Below are positions 11,727-22,732 of a DNA stretch of 64,000 bases, in pieces (positions within the stretch are counted from its first letter, which is position 1; every line of letters begins with the position of its first letter). The notes below the pieces were generated by a model that saw only the letters and a list, made by a program, of their open reading frames with translations, had not been told where the DNA came from and did not search any database. The stretch is from Homarus americanus (lineage: Eukaryota > Arthropoda > Malacostraca > Decapoda > Nephropidae): assembly GCF_018991925.1 (NCBI RefSeq), contig NW_024738608.1:3064438-3128437 (forward strand), in the 5' to 3' direction. A program made the position numbers and the translations under genes.

Positions 11727-12010
11727 GCATACATCCTGGATTTTCGTCCAAGTGGATGAGGCGACTGGGCATTAGAGCAGCAAGGGCGGCGGTGGCGTTG
11801 TAGAGATCATTTGCTACTCCGCCAAACTTATTCGTGTTAAAAATGACTCTCCAGCCGTCTGCATCCAAGCCTGAAGGGCCTGCCCCTCCCTGTGTCTTCA
11901 ATGCTTTTTTCCACACCATCCATCCTGTTATTTTCTCGAACATGACGGCGCTTGGGGGGACATAAGCACCCTGGAACCTGATGCCTTCCTCTTCACTTGC
12001 CTGCAGTGGA
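11727..12010 (-). pseudogene. RLE-type LINE reverse transcriptase, finger region (5' side of the hAT insertion)
   Basis: The minus strand reads FQGAYVPPSAVMFEKITGWM, then KTQGGAGPSGLDADGWR and LIHLDENPGC, and stops at the transposon. It joins MPIGVGEVL on the other side in frame. These are the amino-terminal fingers of the same reverse transcriptase. The frame is open for about 90 codons here; upstream of about 12010 I can no longer follow it, so the 5' part is lost or too diverged. Confidence 0.75.
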
Positions 12011-13439
12011 TGTTTATCCTTCAGTAGCTGTATGGTTTCTGTTTATTGACAGCACAATGCCGAAAGATTACTCGAGAGATTTTCCCGCCGAGTATACTTT
12101 CCCCACACGCATCTGGTTACCAAACATTCTGGCAGCATCCTCAGTGACTTGCTTTCCGTGTCCTGTAAATTTTAGTCTCTCCTGAAGTGTTCTTGCCTCG
12201 CTTAGGAGATCATCAAGGCCCAATTCTGCCACATTTTCTGTCTTCTGTTCATTCCAGCAACATTTTCTTTGAACTTACTCCTTGCGTGTGTTCTCTGTCA
12301 GAATAGATGGGGTATTATTGCCAGTATATGATGAGCTATTGGGGCCAGGGAGCTGTCATGAGTGTAAGTATGAGGCGAGTCATTCCCCAGATCATTTCTT
12401 TGGTGGCCCCACTGGACATCTTTTGTGTAGGCTTCTTTGACCCACTCACTGCCTCTTCCCCCGACATGCCTTTCCAATGTGTTAACTGTGTCCTTCACCT
12501 CATGTTGGCTCAACATTTTCAGACTGAGTGGGGTCACTGCTGTCGTTCAGGATGTCATCCTCCCGTGATGTATCCCTGCCCAAGGGATTCCAACAGCCGA
12601 TCCTTTTCCTGGGATCCAGTCAAAATCCCCCTGGACAAAACCCCCTCAGTTAAGTGCAAAGTAAGACGTAAGTCCTTCAGTTATAGTACAAAATAAGTTA
12701 GGTTAGGTTAGATATTGCAATCTTATAATATAATAAATGTAATATTTTATATGTCAGAGAAGTGCTCATTAACAGTAAATAATAAAGAATGAAAAAGTAT
12801 TTAAAAATTAGTATTATTTGTCCTAAGGAGCTTTTGTCCCTTACTCTCCCTTTCCGACAACCCAGACAGCGGCGGTTACTTCTCACACACACATACAGGC
12901 CAGAACAGATGCACTGACAGTTGCCCGCAATAGTGTTAGGCGGCTGCTTAGGTAGGGTGTGGGAAGATCAGGGTGCGGGGGAGTCTGACTGGAAGGCAGT
13001 GTGGGAGATAGGAGAGTAGTGGAGAAAGCGGCATGTTGTGGTTTAGGCCGGGCCGGGATGTGTCCATACTGAGCAAACAACTGGCTGATCTTTAACTGTG
13101 TTATTGTGTGACACTCTTCTGGTGAGGTCATCCATTATTTTCACATACCACATCAGATATGTCGGCAATAGTTAGATAATAAAGGCTGGTTGTAAGGCAG
13201 TGAGGAATTGGGGAGGTAGGTAGTGTTTTTTTGGGGGGGGAGGGGGGCGGTGGGAGGGGGTGAAAGAAGATTAGAGGTGGGGGAAGGAAGTTATAGTACG
13301 GAAATTGAAGAAATTTAGGAGGAGGTAGGACAGGGCGGGCTGACCGCCTTGCTGTGGGTTAGCTGAGCTAATAGTGTGTTAGGGTAGTGTCATGGGTTAG
13401 TTATTGTCTGTCGGTACAGGCACTAGACATCCTACCCTA
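12011..13439. other. Gene-free stretch, probable LINE flanks
   Basis: No recognisable domain. A short TTAGG-type tract lies at 12693-12711. The GGGG-rich segment at 13225-13265 is low complexity. Part of 13200-13440 may be the 3' UTR of the minus-strand LINE that follows. Confidence 0.45.
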
Positions 13440-14822
13440 TCCCGGACCTGAGTCTTTTGAGGGCCTTATTTCATATTCCGCCGACCCTACTGACGGATGC
13501 TGGTCTAGGTAGGTTGTCTATTGCCTGGCTGTTTAGATTGGGGGTGGTAATGGACCTTTTGAGATTGGTAACTTTTTGGGAACCATGTATGGTTGTTGTC
13601 GTTATCTGGTGGGAGTCTTTGAAGGAGTTCTTGCTCTGAACGTTCTATCTTTTGCCAGATTCTGCTGGCCAGGGTGTGCAGTTGCTGGTTGATGGGTTTT
13701 ATCCATAGGTCTCTATGTATCTCGGCTGTGGTTCTGGTGAAGGGGTATCTTTCACCTGCGACGAACCTTAGGGCTTCATTTTGGACCACTTGCAATTTTA
13801 ATAAGTGGGTGGTGCTCATAGTATGAAGAGGTACTGCTTGGTAAGTTAATATCGGTATGATAAATGATGTGACCAGGCGGAGTTTTATTTTCTCAGGAAG
13901 CGCTTTAAAGCGGTATAGTTTTCTCAGCTCTCTTTTTGCCTTTTCCTTCCTGGTGTGGACATGATGGGAGTAACCTATCGTGGATATGTGCAGGCCCAAG
14001 AGGGTGCTTCTGCTGTTGTACTCTATCTGGTCATTATTGGTTACTAATGGATGGGCTTTCCTTCTGTATAAGGGTATCACTGTGAATTTCGGGAGACTGA
14101 CTTGGATTTTCCATTGTTTTTCTTATTTATTTACCCTTTCTATTTCCCGTCTGGTGTTGTGGACCTGTAGTGCTCGTGATTTTCCTTGATGTGTTGTTAT
14201 TTGAGTAATGTCATCTGCATACATAATATCTTCGTTGCCTATTCTGGTAGGAGGTGGGGTGTCACTTGTGTAGATGATATATAGGGTGAGGGAGATGACG
14301 CTGTTCCTGGGGGACACGCTCATGGTGGGAAGGTCTCTCCTGTGAGTTGTCCCACCCTCAGCCTGGCATTTCTGCCGCCAAGAAAGTTACAAAGCAGCTT
14401 TTCAATGTTGGCGGGAAGTCCGAGTTGGAGGATCTTATATTTTAGACCGTCATGCCAGACTTTGTCAAATGCCTTCGCTACGTCCCGGAGTTAGATTACA
14501 TTAGCTACCACTCGCTGCGGCTCTGGCTATGTTTTCACATGCCAGGGCTATCGATGTTGTGGTGGATTTCCCTTACCTGAGCCCAAATTGTCTGCAATTG
14601 ATTCTGTTGTTTGTTTCCAGGTGAATTGTCACACGGTTATTGATAATTTTTTCTAGGATTTTTCCAGGTACTTCGAGGAGGGAGATCGGTCTGTAGTTTA
14701 GTGGGGCGGCGGGTTCTTTCCTTGTTTTGGTGTTAGGATAATAGTGGCCTCTTTGAATTTAGTTGGGAAGTAACTCGAGGCCAGGCAGGCGTTCATTTTG
14801 GTTCTCAGTCTCTCCATGGTCA
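13440..14822 (-). mobile_element. LINE family B, 5'-truncated, decayed reverse transcriptase
   Basis: Read on the minus strand from 14822: RLRTKMNACLASSYFPTKFK with IILTPKQGK (fingers), a broken stretch with relics of NYRPISLL and FGLR, then EDIMYADDITQI carrying the catalytic YADD box near 14220. After it comes a 191-codon frame (14080-13505) with STLLGLHIS and IIPILTYQAVPL, the thumb and C-terminal region. Stops and shifts occur between blocks. The pattern suits the Jockey/CR1 group. The 5' end stops at the edge of a purine-rich minisatellite. Confidence 0.8.
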
Positions 14823-14935
14823 GGTTGGGGAAGGAGGAGAGATAGGGGACAGGTTGAGGAAGGAGGGGAGATAGGGGACAGGTAGGGGAGATAGGGGACA
14901 GATAGGGGAGATGGGGAACAAGTAGGGGAAGAAAG
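14822..14935. repeat. GGGGAGATAGGGGACAGGT minisatellite
   Basis: Tandem G- and A-rich units of roughly 19-20 and 37-40 bases. It adjoins the truncated 5' end of LINE family B. The minus-strand P/S/L-rich frames here are products of the repeat. Confidence 0.8.
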
Positions 14936-15886
14936 GGAATGCTGAGGGTGTTAACACACATACGGTAAACACGCTAAGAAACAGACTTGCACTCGAGTCA
15001 CCCACTAAAACGGCTCCTCATAACTCGTGAACACATACTAATATAACATCCAATATGGCAACGAATTCACTCCAAGACTCACTTAAGGGAAGATACGTCC
15101 ATCCTTAGTACAATAGAGAATCAGGTGTCCCAGAGTCTAAGCTATTTAATACCACAACGGCACCTAACTACTGCACAGACACGCTTTATTAGGTCAGTCG
15201 AGGAGGTGAAAGGACAGACAGCGCTTGTTATTCCAGGTGAGGAGGTGTGTATGGTGGTGGGGTGGCGCTGGCACATTACAGCACATCCTTTCCTGTCGAC
15301 AGAGACAAGTGGTTTATGCATACCCACCCACCATCACCCTTGACAATAGCTTGTCCTTCTTCACTAAGTCCATCATAATACCAGCCTCTTAAAGTATAAA
15401 TAGTACTTATTTACTCTACGTGAGGTGTTACATGACAGGAAGGTGACGAGTGAGAGGGGGCGAGGGGAGGGGGGGGGGTGAGAGAGGGGAGCCATACAAT
15501 AGAAAGTCTTGCTGCAGTCGGTCATGGCAGGACACGTCATACATAACACCATTTCATAACGACCAACTTTCTACTCTTTACCATCACATGCCCTGACCCC
15601 CCTCCCCGGGCCACGGCACGAGATGTACTGTAGACTAACCTTCAAGCAACCACCACACCGAGCAAGTCACAGCCCCAGAGATCCAGTAGATGTGGTTACG
15701 ACCAGCTTAATTGAGATCCTCCTGCTGGGTGAAGGTGGTATTATTTTGTGTGGTGACATACACGAGCCAGCTCCAGACGGTTTGTTTCTGACTTTATCTC
15801 TGGCTGGATGTGGTAGTGTTAGCCAGACTACCGACCCTTTAGTCCATACTATAGGCAGCCCTGTTATACCCAACGCTTGTCACTCA
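14936..15886. other. Gene-free stretch, nothing recognised
   Basis: Overlapping sense and antisense frames of about 60-90 codons occur around 15125-15343 and 15623-15889, without recognisable domains. A G-rich run lies near 15457-15490. Confidence 0.5.
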
Positions 15887-16045
15887 TGATGATGTTCGAT
15901 AACTTGTTCCACTCATCCACTACTCGATTTCAAAACCAGTGTTTACTTATCCATCACCTAAATCAGAATTTGTCTAATTTAAAACAATTGCTACGTGTTC
16001 GCTCCTGGTCAGATAGTTTAAAGTACCTTCGTTATATCACCTTTT
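15887..16045 (-). mobile_element. CR1-type LINE fragment (C-terminal end)
   Basis: The reverse complement carries GAACACGTAGCAATTG, TTTTAAATTAGACAAATT and GTGGATGAGTGGAACAAG. These match the C-terminal coding region of the CR1 element at 46.49-46.62 kb (KLDKFRFR and VVDEWNKLPN). It is short, has stops, and is truncated at both ends. Confidence 0.75.
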
Positions 16046-16891
16046 CTTTAACCCATACTCAAGGTATTCTTCAGTATTTACAACAATAAACATATTACAA
16101 CGGGGTTGTCACAGAGTTGGGGAGCCAATGAAAGTACTTCATCACATTGCCATACTGTATAAACCAAGACGTAAATATATACAAATAGTAGAGTATAATG
16201 TGAAAAACGGTCTATTCACGTTCAGTGTTAGAAGGTGTCCAACAAACGACCGTCTCACAACAGCTGTTTTTCTAGAGAGCATCAAGAGGCTCGCTAACAC
16301 GCCCACACCTGTTTAATTCATTCCCCACCATCTTGATTACGGACTGAGAGCAGACTAACGTTTGTTACCACGGACAAAAAGAAGCATAAATATAAGCAGA
16401 TGTAAACAAAATAACAAGTAACATAACAGGGCACACATTCACAAGCTTCCTGAGAGCTTAATTAAAACTTTACACATACCTCAGTTAGCCTGACGTTATC
16501 CTCAGTCCCTTTCAGAATGGTAGAGAAGGATCAGGGTGTCTGGGGGCCGTCACCTCTCCTGCACCACTGGAGGTCACCACGACGGAGGAGGTCAAATCAC
16601 GTTACTGAAATAAAAAAAGAAAATCCCGCTGGAGTTGGAATTCACAGAAACAGTGTCTTAGGCAGGTGATGTACAGGTAACTTGGCTATAGTTACCTAAT
16701 TAAGCCCAGGTAGAGGGACATCACGTACACCTCACCTTGATCTCTAACCTACTTTATAAACAAAATTAAGTCACTTATTTCTTCACGTAGTACAAAGGCA
16801 ACGCCAGCACGAGCGATCACCAGCGCCAAACTTATCTAACCATCCGGCAATGGAATGTTTATTTGCTTTGCCAGACGATATGTTTCTTGCC

Positions 16892-16892
<1 letters not shown>
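16046..16892. other. Gene-free stretch, nothing recognised
   Basis: Ordinary-complexity sequence. A 62-codon frame at 16128-16316 has no recognisable domain. Confidence 0.5.
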
Positions 16893-16954
<62 letters not shown>

Positions 16955-17024
16955 TGTGTGACTGATGGCACTTATAATGTATTGTGTTTTCACCAAATCC
17001 GAAAAACCTGCTTGAACACACACA

Positions 17025-17102
<78 letters not shown>
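16893..17102. repeat. GT run and AC run in inverted arrangement
   Basis: (GT)n at 16893-16960 and (AC)n at 17016-17102 are separated by about 55 bases, so the strand can fold back over more than 60 bases of stem. Confidence 0.95.
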
Positions 17103-17104
<2 letters not shown>

Positions 17105-17201
17105 ACTACAAGCAGCACCCTACCACAACTACCACCACCGTTCAATAATTCGACCACTACCACTACTATTACCATTAACAACACAGTCACTCATAGTAGC
17201 A

Positions 17202-17436
17202 TGAGAGAGAGAAGTAGAGAGAGAGTGAATGAGATTGAAAAAGAGAGAGCGAGATAGAAAGTGAGAGTGAACGAGAGAGTGAAAGAGAGAAAATGAAACA
17301 GAGAATGAAAAAGAAAGTGAAATAGCTAGCGAGAGAGAGTGAAAGAGTGAGAGCGCGAGAGTGATGAATTAAGTAACTCAATGAAAACAGAAGAAACAAA
17401 AGGGTTAAGAGAGAGAAATAAAGAATACTTTGATAT

Positions 17437-17500
<64 letters not shown>
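17202..17500. repeat. GA-rich tract with pure (GA)n core
   Basis: Interrupted GAGAGA and GAAAGTGAGA words, becoming a pure (GA)n run at about 17440-17498. Confidence 0.9.
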
Positions 17501-17556
17501 TATGATGCATGAGGTCATATCAGTACTACCAACCCGCAGCACGAACCAAACTGTGC

Positions 17557-17732
17557 TCACATGACTCTCTCGCTCACATGACTCGCTCACATGACTCTCT
17601 CTCTCTCTCTCTTTTTCTCTCTAACTCCCCCCAAGACATGACCATAGTAGACAGTAACTACTCCCCTCTCTCTCTCTCTCTCTCTTTAACTCCCCCCAAG
17701 ACATGACCATAGTAGACAGTAACTACTCCCCG
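17557..17732. repeat. CT tracts with a 65-bp tandem duplication
   Basis: The segment starting AACTCCCCCCAAGACATGAC at 17623 is repeated at 17688. Each copy is followed or preceded by a CT run, so the microsatellite and unique sequence were duplicated together. Confidence 0.85.
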
Positions 17733-17903
17733 TGCGTCCTGTGTCACCTCGCGACCAACACCTTGTAAGGATTCTCCCACTGCCGCCTTGAGTCGTATCG
17801 GTGTTAAGACAGGGAGGCGGTGCGAGGCGGGTTATGGATGACTGGTGTGGTGGCACTTAGGTCATGAGATTAATAGATTCACTCATATTTAATGGTTCTA
17901 TAT

Positions 17904-18030
17904 TGGTTAGGTTAGGTTAAGTTAGGATAGGTCAGGGTTAAGTTAGGTTAGTGTCAAGTTAGGTTAGGGTTAAGTTAGTTTAAGGTTAGATTAGGTTAAT
18001 GTTATTGTCAACTTAGGTTAGGTTAGCGTT
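17904..18030. repeat. Interstitial TTAGG-like tract
   Basis: Degenerate GGTTAGGTTAGG repeats mixed with AAGTTAGG and GTCAGG. The pentamer matches the arthropod telomere repeat, but the tract lies inside the window and is decayed. Confidence 0.85.
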
Positions 18031-18129
18031 AGGGTATTTAATTATCAGGTAATATAAGCAGTGGTTCCTAATCTTCATGAGATCTGTTTTCTATACATCA
18101 CAATGCTGTTTATAGAACCACCTCACCTC

Positions 18130-18640
18130 CCCCGGAACCTCCTCATCCTCTTCTTCCTCCTCCTCCTCCTCCTCCCTCCTCCTCCCACCCCCCCCCTCGT
18201 CCTCGTTACCAGCAGGTGGTTGTGTACAGAGGATAATGTTGATTGCGTCTCTCTAAAAGTCATTCCTTACGTTGATGAATGAGCAGCCTGAAGAAACACG
18301 ACTCGGAATTGACCCCCAGTGCTTAACAAGCTTCTTACGCCACCACTGTTCGCCACTGTGGCTCCTCTATTCTCTCCTCTCCCCCCCCTTCTCTCCTCTT
18401 CTCTTCTCCCCCCTCTTCTCTTCTTCACCCCTCTCCTCTCCTCTTGGCCGTAATGACAAAAGAAGTTGATGGCCAGCAAACCCAAAGAATCAAGCAAGCC
18501 TCTCCTCTCCTCTCCTTTCTTTTCTTCTCGCCTTCCCACTCCTCTCCTCTTTCTCCTCCCATCTCCTCTCCTCTTCTAATCTTCTCTCACTCCTCTCCTC
18601 TCTCCCACACCTCTGACTCCTCCCCTCTTGATGACTTAAG
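18130..18640. repeat. Pyrimidine-rich tracts (CTCCT/CTCTT)
   Basis: Strongly strand-asymmetric C and T runs at about 18130-18200, 18365-18445 and 18497-18630, separated by ordinary sequence. The S/P/L-rich frames here are repeat translations. Confidence 0.85.
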
Positions 18641-18828
18641 CGAATGAATGAATCTATCTTTGTTCGATGCATCTCAGAAGACCTTCGGCTAAGATTCCAA
18701 TCAGTCTCTGTTTCTCAACTATCCTTGGCAATCCAGTCATTTCCTGGTCCCTTTTTTTCCCTCCCTTGTTGTAACCTCAAGTGTCCGAACAGCTGTTGAT
18801 GAATTAGACTTTATCAATACTAGAGTGG

Positions 18829-18875
18829 GTGTCTCGAGGTGTGAGTGTCTCGAGGTGTGAGTGCCTCGAGGTATG
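18829..18875. repeat. 16-bp repeat, 3 copies
   Basis: The unit GTGTCTCGAGGTGTGA is repeated three times with two substitutions in the last copy. A (CT)n run follows at 18891-18915. Confidence 0.85.
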
Positions 18876-19008
18876 ATAATGCTATCCCAACTCTCTCTCT
18901 CTCTCTCTCTCTCTCACCCTCAGAACCTCCTCTCAATAACTATAAACTATACAAATTCAACTCTATTGTCCACTTATTGTCCTGATAATCTCCCTATATA
19001 CCGTTCAA

Positions 19009-19233
19009 CCCTGGAGTTACTTGAGTACGATGATTTATCCCCTTGAGTATGATTATTTAACCCCTTGAGTACGATGATTTAACCCCTTGAGCACAATAAC
19101 AATCCCTTGAGTACGATAACTTAACCCCTTCGAGTAGGATAACAATACCTTGAGTGTGATAATTTAATTCCTTAAGTACGATAACTTAACCCCTGGAGTA
19201 AGATGATTTAACCCTTGAGTACGATAACTTAAC
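19009..19233. repeat. Dispersed GTACTCAAGG minisatellite, locus 2 (inverted)
   Basis: Tandem CCTTGAGTACGATAACTTAA units of 22-24 bases, about nine copies. It is the reverse complement of the unit at 7.0-7.3 kb, including the linked TTAACCCC segment. Confidence 0.9.
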
Positions 19234-19309
19234 AGCCCCTCCATTACACTGCTGACTCTGTACCCCAGAAGACAGCTTGAATTCACATGTAGTATAAATG
19301 ATGGGACGA

Positions 19310-19565
19310 GCTCCTTCCCCTCATCCATCCCTCTCCCTCTTCCCTCACCCACCCTCTCCCTCCTCCCATCCAACCTTTCCCTCATCCACCCTCCTCCCAT
19401 CCAACCTTTCCCTCATCCACCCTCCTCCCCCACCCAAATCTTCCCCTCATCCAGCCCTTCCCTCCCTCCCCATCTTCTTCCCCTACTCCTCACCCCCTTA
19501 TCCACCCTCTCCTCATCCACCATCCCATTATCCACCCTCTCCTCATCCACCCCCTCCATGTCCAT
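19310..19565. repeat. CCCTCATCCACCCTCC-type pyrimidine minisatellite
   Basis: Recurring TCATCCACCCTCCTCCCATC segments. The P/S-rich plus-strand frame of 124 codons is a repeat artefact. Confidence 0.8.
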
Positions 19566-19671
19566 CAATCATTATCGTCTCATCTTTACTCTCTTGTTCG
19601 TCTAAAGGCTTAAATAAACCTCCCTCACTTGTTTCAAACCAGACGATCTGCTCTTCGTTACCACACTGCTG

Positions 19672-20112
19672 ATACATACATACATACACACACACATACA
19701 TACATACACACACATACATACATACATACATACATGCATACATACTTTGCTTTTCCCTTATAAGAGCCAAATAACATCAAACACCTTCACTCATTCACCA
19801 GTTGACAAATAGCTTTCACAGCCTAGTAGCATATGCGTCGTTTCATGGGTTCATCGTGAGACAGACAGACAGACAGAGTTACATCAACCCCTCCCTCCTT
19901 ACCCCATCATTATCATCTACCATTATCATTTTCTATCATTATCCACCATTTTCTACCATTATCTACTATTTTCAACCACTATCTACCATGACCTACCATT
20001 TTCTACTAATATCTACCATTACCTAATATTTTCTACCACTATCTATCATTTTCTACCACTATCTATCATTTTCTACCACTATCTACCATTTTTACCATCA
20101 TCTACCATCTTC
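19672..20112. repeat. CATA tetranucleotide and CTACCATT minisatellite
   Basis: (CATA)n with CACA variants at 19672-19744, a short (CAGA)n at about 19860-19876, then repeated CTACCATTTTCTACCATTAT units at about 19906-20112. Confidence 0.85.
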
Positions 20113-20276
20113 TTTGGACAAGTTCTTCTTCGGGTTGGTTGTTTTCACTGCCTGCGTCACCTCGCTGTAATCTGACATCAACATCAGGCAGGGTGAGGGG
20201 CCTCGAGTATAGGGTATACCCTACTACTTGACGCTCGCCCATACCAACACGCATCTCCTTCTGGGGTTCACCGTGA

Positions 20277-20393
20277 CTGACAGACAGACAGACAGAGAGA
20301 GACAGACAGACAGACGGACGGACAGGTGCGAACTCCATCTTGTACTATGATTTTTGTGGATTCCCCTAAAAAAACAATAGGAATTTGTCCGTT

Positions 20394-20441
<48 letters not shown>
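20277..20441. repeat. CAGA tetranucleotide and GA dinucleotide tracts
   Basis: (CAGA)n at 20277-20326 and pure (GA)n at 20394-20441. Confidence 0.9.
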
Positions 20442-20442
<1 letters not shown>

Positions 20443-20785
20443 TAGCGCTGTTAAAACCTACAATTCCTCTTGATCGGTACAACAACACACAACGCTCAAG
20501 ACGGGTGTCACCTACAGTAACCTTGAGACATAATCCCACTAACATCATCTCCACCTTGATAGCACAGCCGCCCAGGACAAAACACAGCCCTAAGTGTTTA
20601 TCCCTCTGAGGACCACTTGAAACTCACTTAAGTTATTACTCGATGATTCTTACACGCCATCACGAGATGAACAAGTATCCTGCCACTTGGTACTGACGAT
20701 TGTAAACATGGGAGCACGAAGTAGCACCTCTCATCCTCACAGACTGTATGGCGAGTGTCCTAATAGGTACCAACCTAACCCAGAG

Positions 20786-20833
20786 CCTGACCTGACCTGA
20801 CCTGACCTGACCTGACCTGACCTGACCTGACCT
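20786..20833. repeat. CCTGA pentanucleotide array, 9-10 copies
   Basis: A nearly pure run of CCTGA, flanked by CCAACCTAACC on the left and CCTAAA on the right, so it sits within a CCTAA-like context. Confidence 0.95.
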
Positions 20834-20925
20834 AAAATAGCTTAACCATTCAAACTGGGGTTCATGTTGTGTTCATCTGGATGTTTTGATGCGTAGATTT
20901 TAGCGATACTTCATGTTGGGTAGAT

Positions 20926-21024
<99 letters not shown>

Positions 21025-21035
21025 CAACGGCAACA

Positions 21036-21078
<43 letters not shown>
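20926..21078. repeat. TAA run facing ATT run (inverted microsatellite pair)
   Basis: About 96 bases of (TAA)n, a 14-base spacer (21024-21037), then about 40 bases of (ATT)n. Together they form a potential hairpin of some 13 triplets with excess unpaired TAA. Confidence 0.95.
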
Positions 21079-21079
<1 letters not shown>

Positions 21080-22106
21080 ATTAATCACTTCCACAAATCA
21101 GTGTTGACATACTGTACCAGCCTATAGAAGACACATTCACCTGCAATGTTAATTACTGTCACTGTTGGGTTGCATTGCGAGGACACTGTGATAAAACTAA
21201 CACTGGTAGTAACTAGTACGCCAAGCAAAGGGTAGTGGTCACCCCCACCCCCCACCACACACACACACACACACTCCTTCCATCTTTAACTGTACTCCAC
21301 CCTTTATAATCTATCTGATGCATGATACTTTTAATTGCACTATAACTTGTTGTTGCAGTGACATCAAATATAACTATGACTTGTTTGTGCGACATATAAA
21401 TCTGTCGGCGGTGAAAGCAATTCCAATTATACCCGTTTGTGCATTGAATCTACATAGAAAGGCTTCAATCCTCCCTTATAGTGGCGGCAGTAACTATCAC
21501 AGCTGCAGGAGGATACCAGTTAAGGCAGCAGTATCTAGTGGGATCTGAGACGCAGCTCCTGACAACAAAATATGCAGTGGGTCTTAACTGTAACCTTATG
21601 TACGCTTGATACGCAAGTTACTTATTAGATTACATTAATAAGCCATGAGAAGAATGGCCTTGTAAACACTCCACCCAAACAACAAGAGTACAGCGCCGCT
21701 AACCTTGGTCTGGCATTCAGGATAAACATGCACTGTCCACGTCCTGTCTCATGAAGGACTAACGTTTGACTTGCCTTATTTCCACCAAACGTTTATCCCC
21801 TCATGGACCGGAAACCTATTGAAGATGAGCGCCCTTGATCTATTATTTAAGGTCATAGGATCAATTGACCTCCAGTTATGTAAGTATTCATGAATCAGAA
21901 GCCTTTTAGAGAGGAGATACCCTGAGTCTTCTGTAGTTCATTGGTCGTATTTTGATGTTATGGCAAAATCGTGTTTCCGGAGGTTGTGTGTGTGTGATTC
22001 CTGAAGGCACGGCGCCGCGGTGGCTCCCTCGCCAGCGTTGTGTCTGGCTGTACATTATTATCTGAACTATAAACTCCGTCGCCAAACACTGCTTTTCCTT
22101 CCCTCT
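21079..22106. other. Gene-free stretch, nothing recognised
   Basis: An AC run lies near 21256-21275. The rest has ordinary complexity with no recognisable coding or mobile sequence. Confidence 0.5.
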
Positions 22107-22369
22107 CCACTGACCTATATATACTGCTACTGAATATGATGTATTTCTCGGTCCTGCATGGCAGTGAACAGTGACATTACCCACATGAATCTGACCTCTA
22201 TACATATAGCTGTTAATGAATATGTTGTATTTCTTTGTGTATGAACCTCTGTCCTGCGTGGCATTGAGAAGTGATACCACCCTCAGTGTCAAGACCTGAC
22301 AGAATTATTCCTAATAGGCAAACTGTACTACAAGCTTTGTCAATAAATTTGTTAAACTAAACTAAAAAA
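22107..22369 (+). mobile_element. LINE family C, copy 1 (3' UTR only)
   Basis: It carries two units of the same roughly 95-base UTR repeat found after the family C open frame at 25 kb (GAATATGATGTATTTCT, TGGCAGTGAACAGTGACATT, CCCACATGAATCTGACC). It then shares the terminal block CAATAAATTTGTTAAACTAA, ending in an A-rich tail. No coding sequence remains, so the copy is severely 5'-truncated. Confidence 0.85.
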
Positions 22370-22640
22370 CCTCCCCTCCCCCCTCCGTCCCTTATCCCTT
22401 TCACTTCTTTCTTCCTCCTTTCCATTTCTTCCTGTTTCATCCTCCCTCTCTTTTCCTACCTGCTTTCAATCTCCAGTTCCTCTCCTCCTTTACCCTCTCT
22501 CTCTCTCTCTCTTCTCCATTTAAACCTACTCTTTTTGTTTTATTTTCTTCGCCCTACGACCACCTTTACCTTTTCCCAATTCTTCGTTCTTCGTCTCCCT
22601 TCCTTTATCCCCTTCTCTCCCCTCCCTCACTTCCCCTCGT
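22370..22640. repeat. Pyrimidine-rich low-complexity stretch
   Basis: CTCC/CTTT-rich sequence with a (CT)n run near 22496-22512, immediately after the tail of LINE C copy 1. Confidence 0.8.
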
Positions 22641-22732
22641 CCTTGCTGTAAAGAAGCCCAGTGTTATCTAAACATATTAATTTACGAGGTAAAAGTGCAG
22701 CGCGGCTACAACCCACGTACTGTCCCGCGAGC

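Noticed and set aside
15125..15343. Overlapping sense and antisense frames of about 60-70 codons
   Set aside because: No domain or codon signal favours either strand; both look like chance frames.
16836..17257. CV- and HT-repeat frames on both strands
   Set aside because: Direct translations of GT and AC dinucleotide runs.
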